Part shown: piece after piece, positions 25,598-34,763 of the stretch
Numbering within the stretch: the stretch's first letter is position 1
Layout of the letters: the number at the start of each line of letters is the position of its first letter
NCBI GenBank assembly: GCA_047601745.1
Contig: JASGIS010000001.1
Location: 5,394,001-5,458,000 of the forward strand
Length of the DNA: 64,000 bases
Source of the DNA: JAKPAM01 sp047601745
GTDB taxonomy: Bacteria; Pseudomonadota; Gammaproteobacteria; Burkholderiales; Burkholderiaceae_E
Direction: 5' to 3'
Position numbers and translations under genes: made by a program
The notes under the pieces: generated by a model
Databases searched by the model: none
Told to the model about the DNA's origin: nothing
The model's input: the letters and a program-made list of their open reading frames with translations, nothing else

Positions 25598-27031
25598 TCA
25601 CAACAGCGGCGAGCACAGCCGCGCGAACGCTTCGCGGGCGACCGCGTACCACGGCAACCGCCGGTCGCGCAGCACCTGACGCGACGAGCGCAGATCGATC
25701 TGGAACTGCTCGGCGAAGCGCTCGTTCATCCGCTTCTCGTACAGCAGCACCGACACCTCGAAGTTGAGCCGGAAACTACGGTTGTCGAAGTTGGCGGTGC
25801 CGATGAACGCATACTGGTCGTCGACCAGCATCGTCTTCGCGTGCAGCATCCGCGGCTGGTACTCGTACAGCTTGGCGCCGGCGCGGATCAGCTCGTCGAA
25901 ATACGAGCGCGCCGACCACGTCACCAGCCGCGAATCGCCGCGGCGAGGCACGAGGATGCGCAGATCGATGCCGCGCAGCGCGGCCGAGGTCAGCGCGAAC
26001 AGCGAGGCCTCGTCGGGGATGAAGTACGGCGTGGTCAGCCAGACGCGCTCGTTGGCCGCGTTGATCGCCGCGATCATCGAGCGCTGGATCGGCGCCAGCT
26101 CGGTGTCCGGGCCGGACGCGACCACCTGCATCACGTGCGAGCCGGCCTCCAGGTCCGGCGCCAGTTCGGCGCGCAGCGGCCCGAGGTCCTGCGCGTCGAA
26201 CGCCTCGCCGGTCTCGTAGTGCCAGTCCTCGAGGAAGATCTGCTGCAGCCGGTGGACGGCCAGCCCCTCGATCCGCAGGTGGCTGTCGCGCCACGCGTCC
26301 GCGCGCACGCGTTCGTCCTCCTCATCGCAGACGTTGATGCCGCCGATGAAGCCGATGCGACCGTCGCAGATGACGATCTTGCGGTGGGTCCGCATGTTGA
26401 CGACCGGCCGGAAGCGGCGCATCGGTACCGAATGGAAGAACGCCAGCTCGCCGCCCGCATCGAGGAACGGACGCATGTAGCGCCGCGTGACGCGCTTGGC
26501 GCCGAGCGAATCGACGAGCAGCCGCACCTTCACGCCGTCGCGCAGCCGCGCCACCAGCAGGTCGCGCAGGCGCGTGCCGACCTGGTCCGGCGTATAGATG
26601 TAGTACTCGAGATGGACGTGGTGGCGGGCGGCGGCGATCGCGTCGAACAGCGCCTCGAAAGTCTGCGCGCCGTCGATCAGCAAGCGCACGTTGCTGGCGG
26701 TCGACGGCGGATAGCCGCCCGAACGCATCACCAGCATCGCGAGCTGGTCGGTCCGCTCGCCGCCGGGCATCGTCGCGGCCGAGCGCTGCAGCACGCCGTG
26801 TTCGCGCGCGACCATCGCCTTGCTGCCGAGCCGACGCAGGCGCGAGCGCTTGAGCTTCTGCGGACCGAACACGTAGTAGATCAGGAGCCCCGCGTACGGC
26901 AGCGCCGCGAGGCTCAGGATCCAGCTCATCGTCGCGGCCGGAGAACGCTTCTGCAGCACGATCCACATCACCAGGACGACGAGATAGAGCGACCAGGCGA
27001 TCGTGAGCGCAAGCTTCATCGATTCGGACAT
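25598..27031 (-). CDS. cls: cardiolipin synthase (ClsA type)
   Basis: A 477-residue phospholipase-D superfamily enzyme that condenses two phosphatidylglycerols to cardiolipin at the inner membrane. It has two N-terminal transmembrane helices (about 5-25 and 38-57; MSWILSLAALPYAGLLIYYV), then two HKD motifs, HRKIVICDGRIGFIGG (about 240) and HAKTMLVDDQYAFIGTANFD (about 420). The start at 27031 (MSESMKLALT) gives the usual length; the frame stays open upstream without resemblance. A second, ClsB-type enzyme is encoded at 46486-47874. Divergent from the molybdenum hydroxylase gene. Confidence 0.93.
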   Translation of the reverse strand: MSESMKLALTIAWSLYLVVLVMWIVLQKRSPAATMSWILSLAALPYAGLLIYYVFGPQKLKRSRLRRLGSKAMVAREHGVLQRSAATMPGGERTDQLAMLVMRSGGYPPSTASNVRLLIDGAQTFEALFDAIAAARHHVHLEYYIYTPDQVGTRLRDLLVARLRDGVKVRLLVDSLGAKRVTRRYMRPFLDAGGELAFFHSVPMRRFRPVVNMRTHRKIVICDGRIGFIGGINVCDEEDERVRADAWRDSHLRIEGLAVHRLQQIFLEDWHYETGEAFDAQDLGPLRAELAPDLEAGSHVMQVVASGPDTELAPIQRSMIAAINAANERVWLTTPYFIPDEASLFALTSAALRGIDLRILVPRRGDSRLVTWSARSYFDELIRAGAKLYEYQPRMLHAKTMLVDDQYAFIGTANFDNRSFRLNFEVSVLLYEKRMNERFAEQFQIDLRSSRQVLRDRRLPWYAVAREAFARLCSPLL

Positions 27032-27297
27032 GCCGCGAGTATAGCCAGCGCCCACCGGGGCGCTCGCCCCGCGCGCGTTCCCCGAAGTTCGCGTCCGCGT
27101 GAAACCGATTCGCGCCTGCAGCCGGGCGCGGACAGGCCCTAGAATGGACGGGGCCTGGGCCCTGTCCGTGCCGACGGGCGCTGGGCCGCCTTGCCCGTGC
27201 CGCGGGTGCCGGGCCCTGCCCGTGCGGCCCGCACGCGGCGAAGGAACCGCGCGCCGGCAGACGATTCCCGTCCGCCACGTCGATGAGGATTGCAACC

Positions 27298-29628
27298 GTG
27301 AATGCTCCGTTCCTGCCCGCCGATGCCGTCGCGCGCTTCGGCAGCGGCCACGCCGTACGCCGCCTCGAAGACCAGAGCCTGCTGGCCGGCGCCGGCCGCT
27401 TCGCCGACGACGTCTCGCTGCCCGGCCAGGCCCATCTGATGCTGCTGCGCTCGCCGTATGCGCACGCCCGCCTGCTGAACGTCGACACCGCCGCCGCGCG
27501 CGAGATGCCCGGCGTGCTGGCGGTGTTCACCGGCGAGGATCTGGTGGCGGCCGGCGTCCGGCCGCTGCCCGGACCGGGTTTCAAGCGGCCCGACGGCTCG
27601 CCGGCGGCCAGCGCACCGCGGCGCGCGCTGGCCGTCGACAAGGTCCGCTACGTCGGCGAGGCGATCGCCGCGGTCGTCGCCGAAACGCGCGAGCAGGCGC
27701 GCGATGCGCTCGAAGCGATCGGGCTCGACGTCGAGGACCTGCCGGCGGTGGTCGATCCGCGCGCCGCGCTGGCCGACGACGCCCCCCGCCTGTCCGACGC
27801 GCCGGACAACCTGTGCGCGCGGATGTCGCACGGCGATCGCGCCGCGACCGAAGCGGCGTTCGAGGCGGCCGCGCACGTCGTCGCGCTCGACCTGGTCAAC
27901 CAGCGGCTGGCCCCGTCGCCGATCGAACCGCGCGCGGTCGTCGCCGATTTCGATCCCGGCACCGGCCGGCTGACGATGCACTGCGCGACGCAGATGCCGA
28001 CGGCCGTGCGCAACGGCCTGGCCCAGGACACGCTGGGCATGCCGGTCGAACAGGTCCGCGTGCTGGTCGGCGACATCGGCGGCGGCTTCGGAATGAAGAC
28101 CGGCCTGTATCCGGAGGACGTCGTCGTCGCGTTCGCCAGCCGCGCGCTGCAACGACCGGTCAAGTGGCTGGGCGAGCGCGGCGACGATTTCCTGGCCGCC
28201 GTGCACGGCCGCGACCTGATCAGCCGCGCCGAGCTGGCGCTCGACGCCGACGGCAAGGTACTGGCGCTGCGCACCCGCTCGCTGGCCAACGTCGGCGGCA
28301 CCGCGCATCCGAGCGGCGTCGCGATCCAGTTGCTGATCGGCCCCTGGGTGTCGACCAGCATCTACGACATCCGTACGATCGACATCGAGATCGACGCGGT
28401 GCTGACCAACATGCCGCCGACCGGCGCGTACCGCGGCGCGGGCCGGCCCGAAGCGATCTACACGATCGAAAGGCTGATGGACGCGGCCGCGCACCGGCTC
28501 GGCCTGGATCCGGCCGAGATCCGCCGCCGCAACATGATCCGGCCCGATCAGTTCCCGTACCTGAACCCGATGGGCCAGACCTACGACACCGGCAACTTCG
28601 AGGCGATCCTCGACGAAGGGCTCGCGCTGTCGGACTGGCACGGGTTCGACGCACGGCTGGTCGAATCGAAGCGGGCCGGCAAGCTGCGCGGCCGCGGCAT
28701 CGCCACCTTCCTCGAATGGACGGGCGGCAACGTGTTCGAGGAGAGCGTGTCGGTCACCGTGTCCGGCGACGGCTACATCGAGATCTTCTCGGCGACGCAG
28801 GCGATGGGGCAAGGCATCGTCACCTCGTACGCGCAGCTCGCCTGCGACGTCTTCGAAGTGCCGCTCGAACGCATCCGCATCCTGCAGGGCGACACCGATC
28901 GCGGCAACGGCTTCGGCAGCGCCGGCTCGCGTTCGCTGTTCACCGGCGGCACCGCCGTGCGCGTCGCGTCCGAGCGGACCGTCGACAAGGCGCGGGCACT
29001 GGCCGCCGACGAGCTCGAGGTGGCGCCCGACGACGTCGAATACGATGCGGGCTTCTACAAGGTCGTCGGCACCGATCGCCGGATCGACCTGTTCACGGTC
29101 GCGGCCCGGCAGCAGGACGCGCGGATCACGCTGGACGCGCGCACCTCGGTCGAGGGGCCGACCTGGCCGAACGGCTGCCACGTCTGCGAAGTCGAGATCG
29201 ATCCGGCGACCGGCCAAGTCGAGGTCGTCGCGTATTCGTCGGTCAACGACGTCGGCCGCGTCGTCAATCCGATGATCGTGCGCGGCCAGCTCGACGGCGG
29301 CGCGGTACAGGGCATCGGTCAGGCGCTGCTCGAGGCCGTTCGCTACGACGCCGACTCGGGCCAGGCGCTGAGCGCGAGCTTCCTCGACTACGCGATGCCG
29401 CGCGCCGACATCATCCGCGCGTTCCGCACCGAGACCAACGAATCGGCACCGTGCAAGAACAATCCGCTCGGCGTCAAGGGCGTCGGCGAGCTGGGAACGA
29501 TCGGCGCGACGCCGACGGTGGTCAACGCCGTGATGGATGCGCTGATCCGAGCCGGCAGGACCGACGCGCCGCAGCGGCTGCAAATGCCGCTGACGGCCGA
29601 GCGCGTCTGGGAAATCCTGCAGGACTGA
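27298..29628 (+). CDS. molybdenum hydroxylase large subunit (CoxL form II-like)
   Basis: A 776-residue molybdopterin-binding subunit of the xanthine dehydrogenase / aerobic CO dehydrogenase family. The active-site loop reads AYRGAGRPEA, the form II (putative) CoxL pattern, not the AYxCSFR of true CO dehydrogenase. Other family features are GGGFGMKTGLYPED and the catalytic Glu region GVKGVGELGTIGATPTVVNA. The GTG at 27298 has an AGGA box 8 nt upstream; an ATG at 27283 is the alternative. The FAD (CoxM) and iron-sulfur (CoxS) subunits are not beside it or anywhere in the window, which is unusual. The substrate is probably an aldehyde or N-heterocycle. Confidence 0.88.
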   Translation: MNAPFLPADAVARFGSGHAVRRLEDQSLLAGAGRFADDVSLPGQAHLMLLRSPYAHARLLNVDTAAAREMPGVLAVFTGEDLVAAGVRPLPGPGFKRPDGSPAASAPRRALAVDKVRYVGEAIAAVVAETREQARDALEAIGLDVEDLPAVVDPRAALADDAPRLSDAPDNLCARMSHGDRAATEAAFEAAAHVVALDLVNQRLAPSPIEPRAVVADFDPGTGRLTMHCATQMPTAVRNGLAQDTLGMPVEQVRVLVGDIGGGFGMKTGLYPEDVVVAFASRALQRPVKWLGERGDDFLAAVHGRDLISRAELALDADGKVLALRTRSLANVGGTAHPSGVAIQLLIGPWVSTSIYDIRTIDIEIDAVLTNMPPTGAYRGAGRPEAIYTIERLMDAAAHRLGLDPAEIRRRNMIRPDQFPYLNPMGQTYDTGNFEAILDEGLALSDWHGFDARLVESKRAGKLRGRGIATFLEWTGGNVFEESVSVTVSGDGYIEIFSATQAMGQGIVTSYAQLACDVFEVPLERIRILQGDTDRGNGFGSAGSRSLFTGGTAVRVASERTVDKARALAADELEVAPDDVEYDAGFYKVVGTDRRIDLFTVAARQQDARITLDARTSVEGPTWPNGCHVCEVEIDPATGQVEVVAYSSVNDVGRVVNPMIVRGQLDGGAVQGIGQALLEAVRYDADSGQALSASFLDYAMPRADIIRAFRTETNESAPCKNNPLGVKGVGELGTIGATPTVVNAVMDALIRAGRTDAPQRLQMPLTAERVWEILQD

Positions 29629-30046
29629 ACACGGCCGGCTCGCCCAGCGCCGTCATCAGCCGCAGCCGATGCGGCGCCGCGGCCAGCCACGACGCGACGA
29701 GATCGACGACCTGCGGCTCGGCCTGGCGCAGATGATCGGCGAGCCGGCGCACGTCGTCGGTCCGGATCCGCGACAGATCGGCCTCGGACAGCGAGACGTC
29801 CGACCATCGAGCGCGCACCGCGAAGCGGGCGAAGACCCCGCCGGCCAGCGCCAGCGTCGTCATCGGACTGGCTCGGCGCAGCAGGTCCGCCAGCAGCCGG
29901 CACCGCGCATCGGCGCCCGCCTGCTGGTACAGCCGCGCGACCAGGCGGGCGAAATGATCGGAACTGCATTCGCCGAGCATCCGGACCACACGGCCCGGCC
30001 AGTGCCCGTCAACCGACGAGCGGATCTGTTGCTCAAAGTCAACCAT
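29522..30046 (-). CDS. hypothetical helical protein
   Basis: A 174-residue protein I do not recognise. The start at 30046 (MVDFEQQIRSSVDGHWPGRV) follows a GGAG box. The first 135 residues have a natural helical composition, with Arg/Leu-rich segments such as DHFARLVARLYQQAGADARC and no membrane helix. The last 40 residues are Arg/Ala/Pro-rich and are antisense to the final 107 bp of the CoxL-like gene, so the original stop may have been lost. The opposite strand is also open here, but its protein (Arg/His/Gln-rich) looks like a shadow. Confidence 0.5.
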   Translation of the reverse strand: MVDFEQQIRSSVDGHWPGRVVRMLGECSSDHFARLVARLYQQAGADARCRLLADLLRRASPMTTLALAGGVFARFAVRARWSDVSLSEADLSRIRTDDVRRLADHLRQAEPQVVDLVASWLAAAPHRLRLMTALGEPAVFSPAGFPRRARPSAAFAAAAARRSCRLGSAHPSRR

Positions 30047-30197
30047 CGTTGCGCTCCATTGGTCTGCGTTGGTCACTCTATGGTGGAATGTGGCGTGCCC
30101 GCCCAGTATTGGCGCGCGCCCATAACGGCGAGCTGTCGGCGCGCCGCTACGCCCGACGCCAACGTCGCGGTTCACGTAACGAATGTAAGCGTCTGTG

Positions 30198-30584
30198 ATG
30201 CGAGCCTTTCGCCTGCCCTCTTCCCTTACCGCGCTGGCGCTGGCCCTGCCGCTGAGCTCGACGACGATCGCGTCCGCGCAGACCGCGCCGGCCCGCTGCC
30301 CGGTACCGCGGCTGCATGCGCTGCAGTGCGACAACGGCGTGCGGATCAGCGCCTATGAACCGGCGCCGGATCTGGCGCAGTGGTGCGACGCGCTGGCCGA
30401 CCCCGACGGACGGCTGCAGCGCCTGCGCCCCGGTTCGCCGGTGTACCGCCTGGGCGCCGACGACCGGGCGTTGCTGACCGGCCTATCGGGCTGGCTCGTC
30501 CTGCCCCGCGAAAAGACGCTGCTCGATACGCCGGAAGGGATCTCGCGCTTCTTCACCGAGTACGGCTGCGCGCCGCCGGGCTGA
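30198..30584 (+). CDS. hypothetical secreted protein
   Basis: A 128-residue protein with a clear Sec signal peptide (LPSSLTALALALPLSSTTI, cleavage near ASAQT at about 28). The mature part is about 100 residues with five cysteines, suggesting disulfides in the periplasm. I recognise no family. An overlapping GTG at 30195 could also serve as start. It converges on another uncharacterised gene, with a 7-bp GC hairpin between. Confidence 0.6.
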   Translation: MRAFRLPSSLTALALALPLSSTTIASAQTAPARCPVPRLHALQCDNGVRISAYEPAPDLAQWCDALADPDGRLQRLRPGSPVYRLGADDRALLTGLSGWLVLPREKTLLDTPEGISRFFTEYGCAPPG

Positions 30585-30600
30585 GGCCGTCGCCCTCGAT

Positions 30601-30620
30601 CACCGGTTTCGCGACCGGTG
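30601..30620. terminator. hairpin between two convergent genes
   Basis: A perfect 7-bp stem CACCGGT / ACCGGTG with a 6-nt loop, 16 bp after the stop of the secreted-protein gene. No T-run follows on either strand, so termination is only inferred from its place between converging genes. Confidence 0.35.
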
Positions 30621-30712
30621 CGCTCGCCGACCGATTCGGACACCCGATCGGACAGCCGATCAGCGTCGCGATCTGGCCTCCGGCGCTGGCGAACGCTCGA
30701 ACGTTCGAAGGC

Positions 30713-31204
30713 TCAGACGTTCAACAGCGCGCCGCGGCCCGAGCGTTCGTGCACGACGACCGGATTGGGCCGGATCATCGTCGGCATCGCGCCTTCGCGG
30801 CGAGACGAACGATGGACCATGCTCGACGCGCTGATCCGCCCGCATTCGACGTGCACGAGGATGTCCGGCGAACGCGATGCGCTCGCCCGCGTCAGCAGCG
30901 ACGCATCGCTGCGAAATCCGCGCAGCAACCCGCTCCACCACGCCGCGAAGACCTTGCTGCCGGCGAACGGAAACAGGTCGGCGACCGCCAGCGGATTGCC
31001 GTCGCGCCAGAAGCCATCGATGTCGGTCAGGAACAGCCAGCCGTCCTCGATGGTCCACGTCGCCGAATAGACGCTGTTGCCGTCGGCGTTGGTCTGGAAT
31101 TCGGGACGCGCGCCGATCAGCTCGAAATAAGCGTCGAGCGGCTGCTCGGCCAACTCGTAGACGCGCTCGCGATGGCGCAGGAAATCCCCATGGTGCTGTT
31201 GCAT
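30713..31204 (-). CDS. hypothetical protein
   Basis: A 163-residue protein starting MQQHHGDFLRHRERVYELAE. Its middle (YSATWTIEDGWLFLTDIDGF and DLFPFAGSKVFAAWWSGLLR) has the alternating Trp/Phe/Gly pattern of a small beta-rich fold and looks genuinely coding, but I cannot name a family. No signal peptide or membrane helix is apparent. The ribosome site is weak and the start is uncertain; the frame extends upstream with Arg-rich, non-coding-like sequence. Confidence 0.5.
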   Translation of the reverse strand: MQQHHGDFLRHRERVYELAEQPLDAYFELIGARPEFQTNADGNSVYSATWTIEDGWLFLTDIDGFWRDGNPLAVADLFPFAGSKVFAAWWSGLLRGFRSDASLLTRASASRSPDILVHVECGRISASSMVHRSSRREGAMPTMIRPNPVVVHERSGRGALLNV

Positions 31205-31445
31205 GACTCGATCCGCTGGCAGGAAAGGACGCGCGATACGGCGACGAGGCCGAACGCAGCGAGGCGTTCGGCGATCGATTCGTTCCGTCGCGCACCGATC
31301 AGATGTACTGGTACGACCACGATCGCAGCGCAGCCGGCGATCCCGATCGCTGCGGCGACCGGCAGTCACCGGCGGCCGCCGGACGGCGCGGCACTGTCGC
31401 GAAATCACCGGGAAGCAGGAAGATTCTCACCTCCCCGCCGGGATG

Positions 31446-32097
31446 CGTACTCGATATCGCGGTGATCGCCGCCACTTACGGATGGCGGGCGGCGTTCCTG
31501 TCTCTGGCGGGCGTGGGACTGCTGTGGCTGCTCATATGGCTGCCGACCTGGAAGCTGGGGCCTTATGGCGGCGAGGCGGCGAAGAACGCCACGTACACCG
31601 ACGCCGACAAGGAGCCGAACGTTCCGTGGCTGAAGGTACTGACTTCCGGGACCTTCCTCGGCGCCTGGCTGGCATCGATGCCGGTGTACGCGATCGTCGC
31701 CACCGTGCTCACCTTCCTGCCGTCGTATTTCGAGAAGGGTCTCGGTTTCAGCCGGGTCCAGGCCGGCGCGATGTTCGGTTTCCCCAGCATCGCCTCGATG
31801 GTCACGCTCGTCGGCATGACCTACATCAGCGACCGGCTGATCTCTCGCGGTTCGTCGTCCCGGCTGCTGCGCGGCATCGTGCCGACGATCGGCATCTTCC
31901 TGGCGTTGCAATCGCTGGGCGGCGTCTATGGGCCTTACCTCGCGGGCAAGATCGTCCAGGGCGCCGGCAATCCGCTTGCCGGCTACCCGCTCGCGTTCCA
32001 GATCTTCGGCGCGATCGCGCTGGCCGGCGCGGTGATCGCCCTATTCAGCGTCAACCCCGAGCGCGACAAGCTGCGCCTGCGGCACATCGTCTCGTAG
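31446..32097 (+). pseudogene. MFS transporter remnant, N-terminal half lost and internal deletion
   Basis: The frame encodes recognisable MFS sequence (IAATYGWRAAFLSLAGVGLL, then PYGGEAAKNATYTD and LTFLPSYFEKGLGFSRVQAG) but only about 215 residues of an expected 430. The sequence corresponds to helices 5-6 onward, so the first four helices are missing. A second gap is likely after IVPTIGIFLA, where the text jumps directly to LGGVYGPYLAGKIVQGAG, omitting one or two helices. It ends at TAG 32095-32097. The 240 bp upstream (31205-31445) contain no recognisable start or other gene. Such a fragment cannot form a working 12-helix transporter. Confidence 0.75.
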
Positions 32098-32214
32098 CGG
32101 AGGGGCCAACGCCCGGTCTCGCCGGGCGCCCGACCGGACCAACTAGCCCGACCAAGCTGGCTGGCCCGACCGGCCGCGGAGCGCGGGGACCCGCTCGCGG
32201 CCCCGCCATCCCGA

Positions 32215-33249
32215 TCAATCGCCGGACGCGCTGTCGCCCGGCTGCCGGTCGCGCCAGGCCGGCACGACGAGCCCCGAAGGCAGCCAGGCCGCGACGGCCG
32301 CGCGGACCGCGCGCAGCACGGCCTCGGCCGTCACCGCCGCGACCGCCGGCCCCAGCACGAACGGATCGGCCGGCACGCCGGACAGGCCGGTACCGAGCGC
32401 GAACAGCGTATCGCCGTCGGCCATCGTGTGGACCGGATCGATCGTTCGCGCGAGCCCGTCGTGGCCCATCTGCGCGAGCTTCTGCGCCTGCGCCTTCGTG
32501 ACGATCGCGTCGGTGGCGATCACGCCGATCGTCGTCGCCTCGCCCGGGGTGGGCGCCGCCGGTCGCTGGCCGGACAGGATCGCGCGCGTGATGCGCAGCG
32601 GGCTGAGGCCATCGTCGTCGCGGGCGCCGGCCAGCCACTGTCCGGTCGCCGGATCGACGATGTCGCCGATCGCGTTGACCGCGACGATCGCGCCGACGGT
32701 CACGCCGCCGACGCGCGCGCTGGCCGATCCGATGCCGCCCTTCATCGCACGCCCGAAACCGAACAGCTTGCCGACGGTGGCGCCGCTGCCGGCGCCGACC
32801 GAGCCCTGCGCAACCGGCCCGTCGGTCGCCGCCTCGCAGGCCCGCCGGCCGGCGGCGGCATCGGGCCGCACCGACGGGTCCCCCAGATACAGGTCGAACA
32901 GCACGGCCGCCGGCACGATCGGCACGCGGACCGGACCGACCGGCAGGCCGATGCCGCGCGCTTCGAGCCATTGCACGACGCCGCTGGCCGCATCGAGGCC
33001 GAACGCGCTGCCGCCGGTCAGCAGCACCGCGTGCACGCGATCGATGAGATTGACCGGCGCCAGCAGATCGGTCTCGCGCGTGCCGGGCGCCGCGCCCCGC
33101 ACGTCGACGCCGGCGACGGCGCCGCCTTCGGCCAGCACGACCGTGCAGCCGGTCGGACGCCGCGAATCGGTGTCGTGTCCGACCCGGATGCCGGCGACGT
33201 CGGTGATCGCGCCATCGGCAGGCAGCAGGGCGGCGGGCGGCAAGGACAT
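32215..33249 (-). CDS. P1/S58-family peptidase (DmpA-like aminopeptidase)
   Basis: A 344-residue protein of the DmpA/BapA/ornithine-acetyltransferase-like Ntn-hydrolase family, whose members self-cleave to expose a catalytic N-terminal nucleophile and act as aminopeptidases or beta-peptidases. Characteristic segments: TDVAGIRVGHDTD at the N-terminus, ETDLLAPVNLIDRVHAVLLT, GGSAFGLDAASGV, the glycine-rich GSVGAGSGATVGK and KGGIGSASARVGG. No signal peptide, so probably cytoplasmic. The start at 33249 has GGAGACC upstream. Divergent from an MFS transporter, which suggests a possible uptake-hydrolysis link. Confidence 0.9.
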   Translation of the reverse strand: MSLPPAALLPADGAITDVAGIRVGHDTDSRRPTGCTVVLAEGGAVAGVDVRGAAPGTRETDLLAPVNLIDRVHAVLLTGGSAFGLDAASGVVQWLEARGIGLPVGPVRVPIVPAAVLFDLYLGDPSVRPDAAAGRRACEAATDGPVAQGSVGAGSGATVGKLFGFGRAMKGGIGSASARVGGVTVGAIVAVNAIGDIVDPATGQWLAGARDDDGLSPLRITRAILSGQRPAAPTPGEATTIGVIATDAIVTKAQAQKLAQMGHDGLARTIDPVHTMADGDTLFALGTGLSGVPADPFVLGPAVAAVTAEAVLRAVRAAVAAWLPSGLVVPAWRDRQPGDSASGD

Positions 33250-33352
33250 CGGTGGTCTCCTCGGGCGGACGGTCCGCGGCATCATCGCACGGCCGGCAGG
33301 CGCGGCGACCCGGGTGTATCCTTTGCTGTCTTTCGCCAGCTTGACGACCACG

Positions 33353-34621
33353 ATGACGACGATTGCCGGCGACGCGACCGCAGGCCGCGCCGCGCGCCGC
33401 GCCGAGAACCGCGTTCTCGGCCTGATCTCCCTGGCCCACCTGGTGAGCCACTTCCACATCCTGGTGCTGCCGCCGCTGTTCCTGTTCCTGAAGGACCGGC
33501 TCGGCGTCGGCTACCTCGAGCTCGGCCTGGCGCTGACGGTCTTCAACGTCGTGTCGATGCTGGGGCAGGCGCCGACCGGCTTTCTCGTCGATCGCGTCGG
33601 CGCCAAGCGCCTGCTGGTCGGCGGCCTGCTGCTCGGCGGCCTGTCGTTCCTGCTGCTGGCCGGCACGATGACCTATCCGATGCTGCTGGTCAGCGCGGCG
33701 CTGGCCGGCGTGGCCAACTGCGTGTACCACCCGGCCGACTACGCGATCCTGTCGGCCACGGTCGACGACGCGCGCACCGGCCGCGCGTTCTCGATCCACA
33801 CGTTCGCCGGCTACCTGGGCGGCGCGATCGCGCCGGGCACGCTGCTGGCGATCACCGCCGCCGCCAACGTCGTCTGGGCGCTGGCCGCGGCCGGCCTGCT
33901 GGGCCTGGCGGTCGGCGCCTGGCTGGCGTTCGCCGGGCCGATGGGCATCGACCCGCGCCAGCAAGCGATCGCCGCATCGGCGCGCGGCGACGCGCGCGCC
34001 AGGCCGGCCGGCGTGCCGCTGTCGGTGATCATGAGCCCGGCGGTCGTCATGCTGACCGTGTTCTTCACGCTGCTGAGCCTGTCGTCGGGCGGCATCAGCA
34101 ACTTCTCGGTCGTCGCGCTGACCAGCGGCTACGGCACCCCGGTCGGCGCGGCCAACTCGGCGCTGACGGCCTTCCTGATGGCCAGCGCGTTCGGCGTGCT
34201 GGCCGGCGGCGTGCTGGCCGACCGTACGCGCCGGCACGCGGACGTGGCGGCCGCCAGCTTCCTGGTCACCGCGATCCTGGTCGCCTCGATCAACGTCGTC
34301 GACTATTCGCCGATGATGATGGTGCTCGTGCTCGGCCTGGCCGGATTCCTGTCCGGCATGATCGCGCCGTCGCGCGACATGCTGGTCCGCCGGGCGGCGC
34401 CTCCCGGCGCGGCGGGCAGCGTGTTCGGCATCGTCTCGACCGGCTTCAACGTCGGCGGCGCGATCGGCCCGATCCTGTTCGGCTGGATCATGGACCACGG
34501 AGCGCCGCGCTGGGTATTCGGCGCGACCGCCTTGTTCATGCTGGCCACGGTCGTGCTGACCTGGCTGGGCGAACGCCGGATGGGCGGACGCCCGGCCCCG
34601 GCCGGCCAACCCGCGACCTGA
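33353..34621 (+). CDS. MFS transporter (fosmidomycin-resistance-like)
   Basis: A 422-residue transporter with twelve hydrophobic helices. The N-terminal AHLVSHFHILVLPPLFLFLK and the later FLVDRVGAKRLLVGGLLLGG fit the Fsr/YfnC-like branch of the major facilitator superfamily, usually exporters or sugar/anion transporters. The start at 33353 lies after the divergent peptidase gene with about 100 bp between. No regulator is adjacent. A hairpin just after the stop probably ends the transcript, keeping it separate from the riboswitch-led operon that follows. The substrate is unknown. Confidence 0.88.
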   Translation: MTTIAGDATAGRAARRAENRVLGLISLAHLVSHFHILVLPPLFLFLKDRLGVGYLELGLALTVFNVVSMLGQAPTGFLVDRVGAKRLLVGGLLLGGLSFLLLAGTMTYPMLLVSAALAGVANCVYHPADYAILSATVDDARTGRAFSIHTFAGYLGGAIAPGTLLAITAAANVVWALAAAGLLGLAVGAWLAFAGPMGIDPRQQAIAASARGDARARPAGVPLSVIMSPAVVMLTVFFTLLSLSSGGISNFSVVALTSGYGTPVGAANSALTAFLMASAFGVLAGGVLADRTRRHADVAAASFLVTAILVASINVVDYSPMMMVLVLGLAGFLSGMIAPSRDMLVRRAAPPGAAGSVFGIVSTGFNVGGAIGPILFGWIMDHGAPRWVFGATALFMLATVVLTWLGERRMGGRPAPAGQPAT

Positions 34622-34633
34622 AGCCATCGAGGT

Positions 34634-34660
34634 GCCTCATCGAGGGACGAGATGAGGCAA
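34634..34660 (+). terminator. hairpin after the MFS gene
   Basis: A perfect 9-bp stem TGCCTCATC / GATGAGGCA (34634-34642 with 34652-34660) and a 9-nt loop, 12 bp after the MFS stop. AT-rich sequence follows but no long T-run. It separates the MFS transcript from the downstream leader RNA. Confidence 0.5.
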
Positions 34661-34763
34661 TAAGCTGACAAAATACTGACGGCCATTGATCCTCCCGGGC
34701 CGCTCGCTTATCTTGTCGCACTGCAGCAAGACCTCGCGCAGCGTGATATAGTCCGTCCGTTCC

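Noticed and set aside
29669..30358. A 229-codon plus-strand frame between coxL and the secreted-protein gene
   Set aside because: Arg/Asp/Gln-rich shadow; the minus-strand frame has a better ribosome site and more protein-like composition.
31117..31320. A 67-codon minus-strand frame upstream of the MFS remnant
   Set aside because: No ribosome site, overlaps the better-supported hypothetical gene, and no recognisable feature.
34744..34752. Extended -10 element TGATATAGT before the riboswitch
   Set aside because: A start site from it would fall near 34759, compatible with the leader, but no -35 box is at the right distance; not strong enough to list as a feature.
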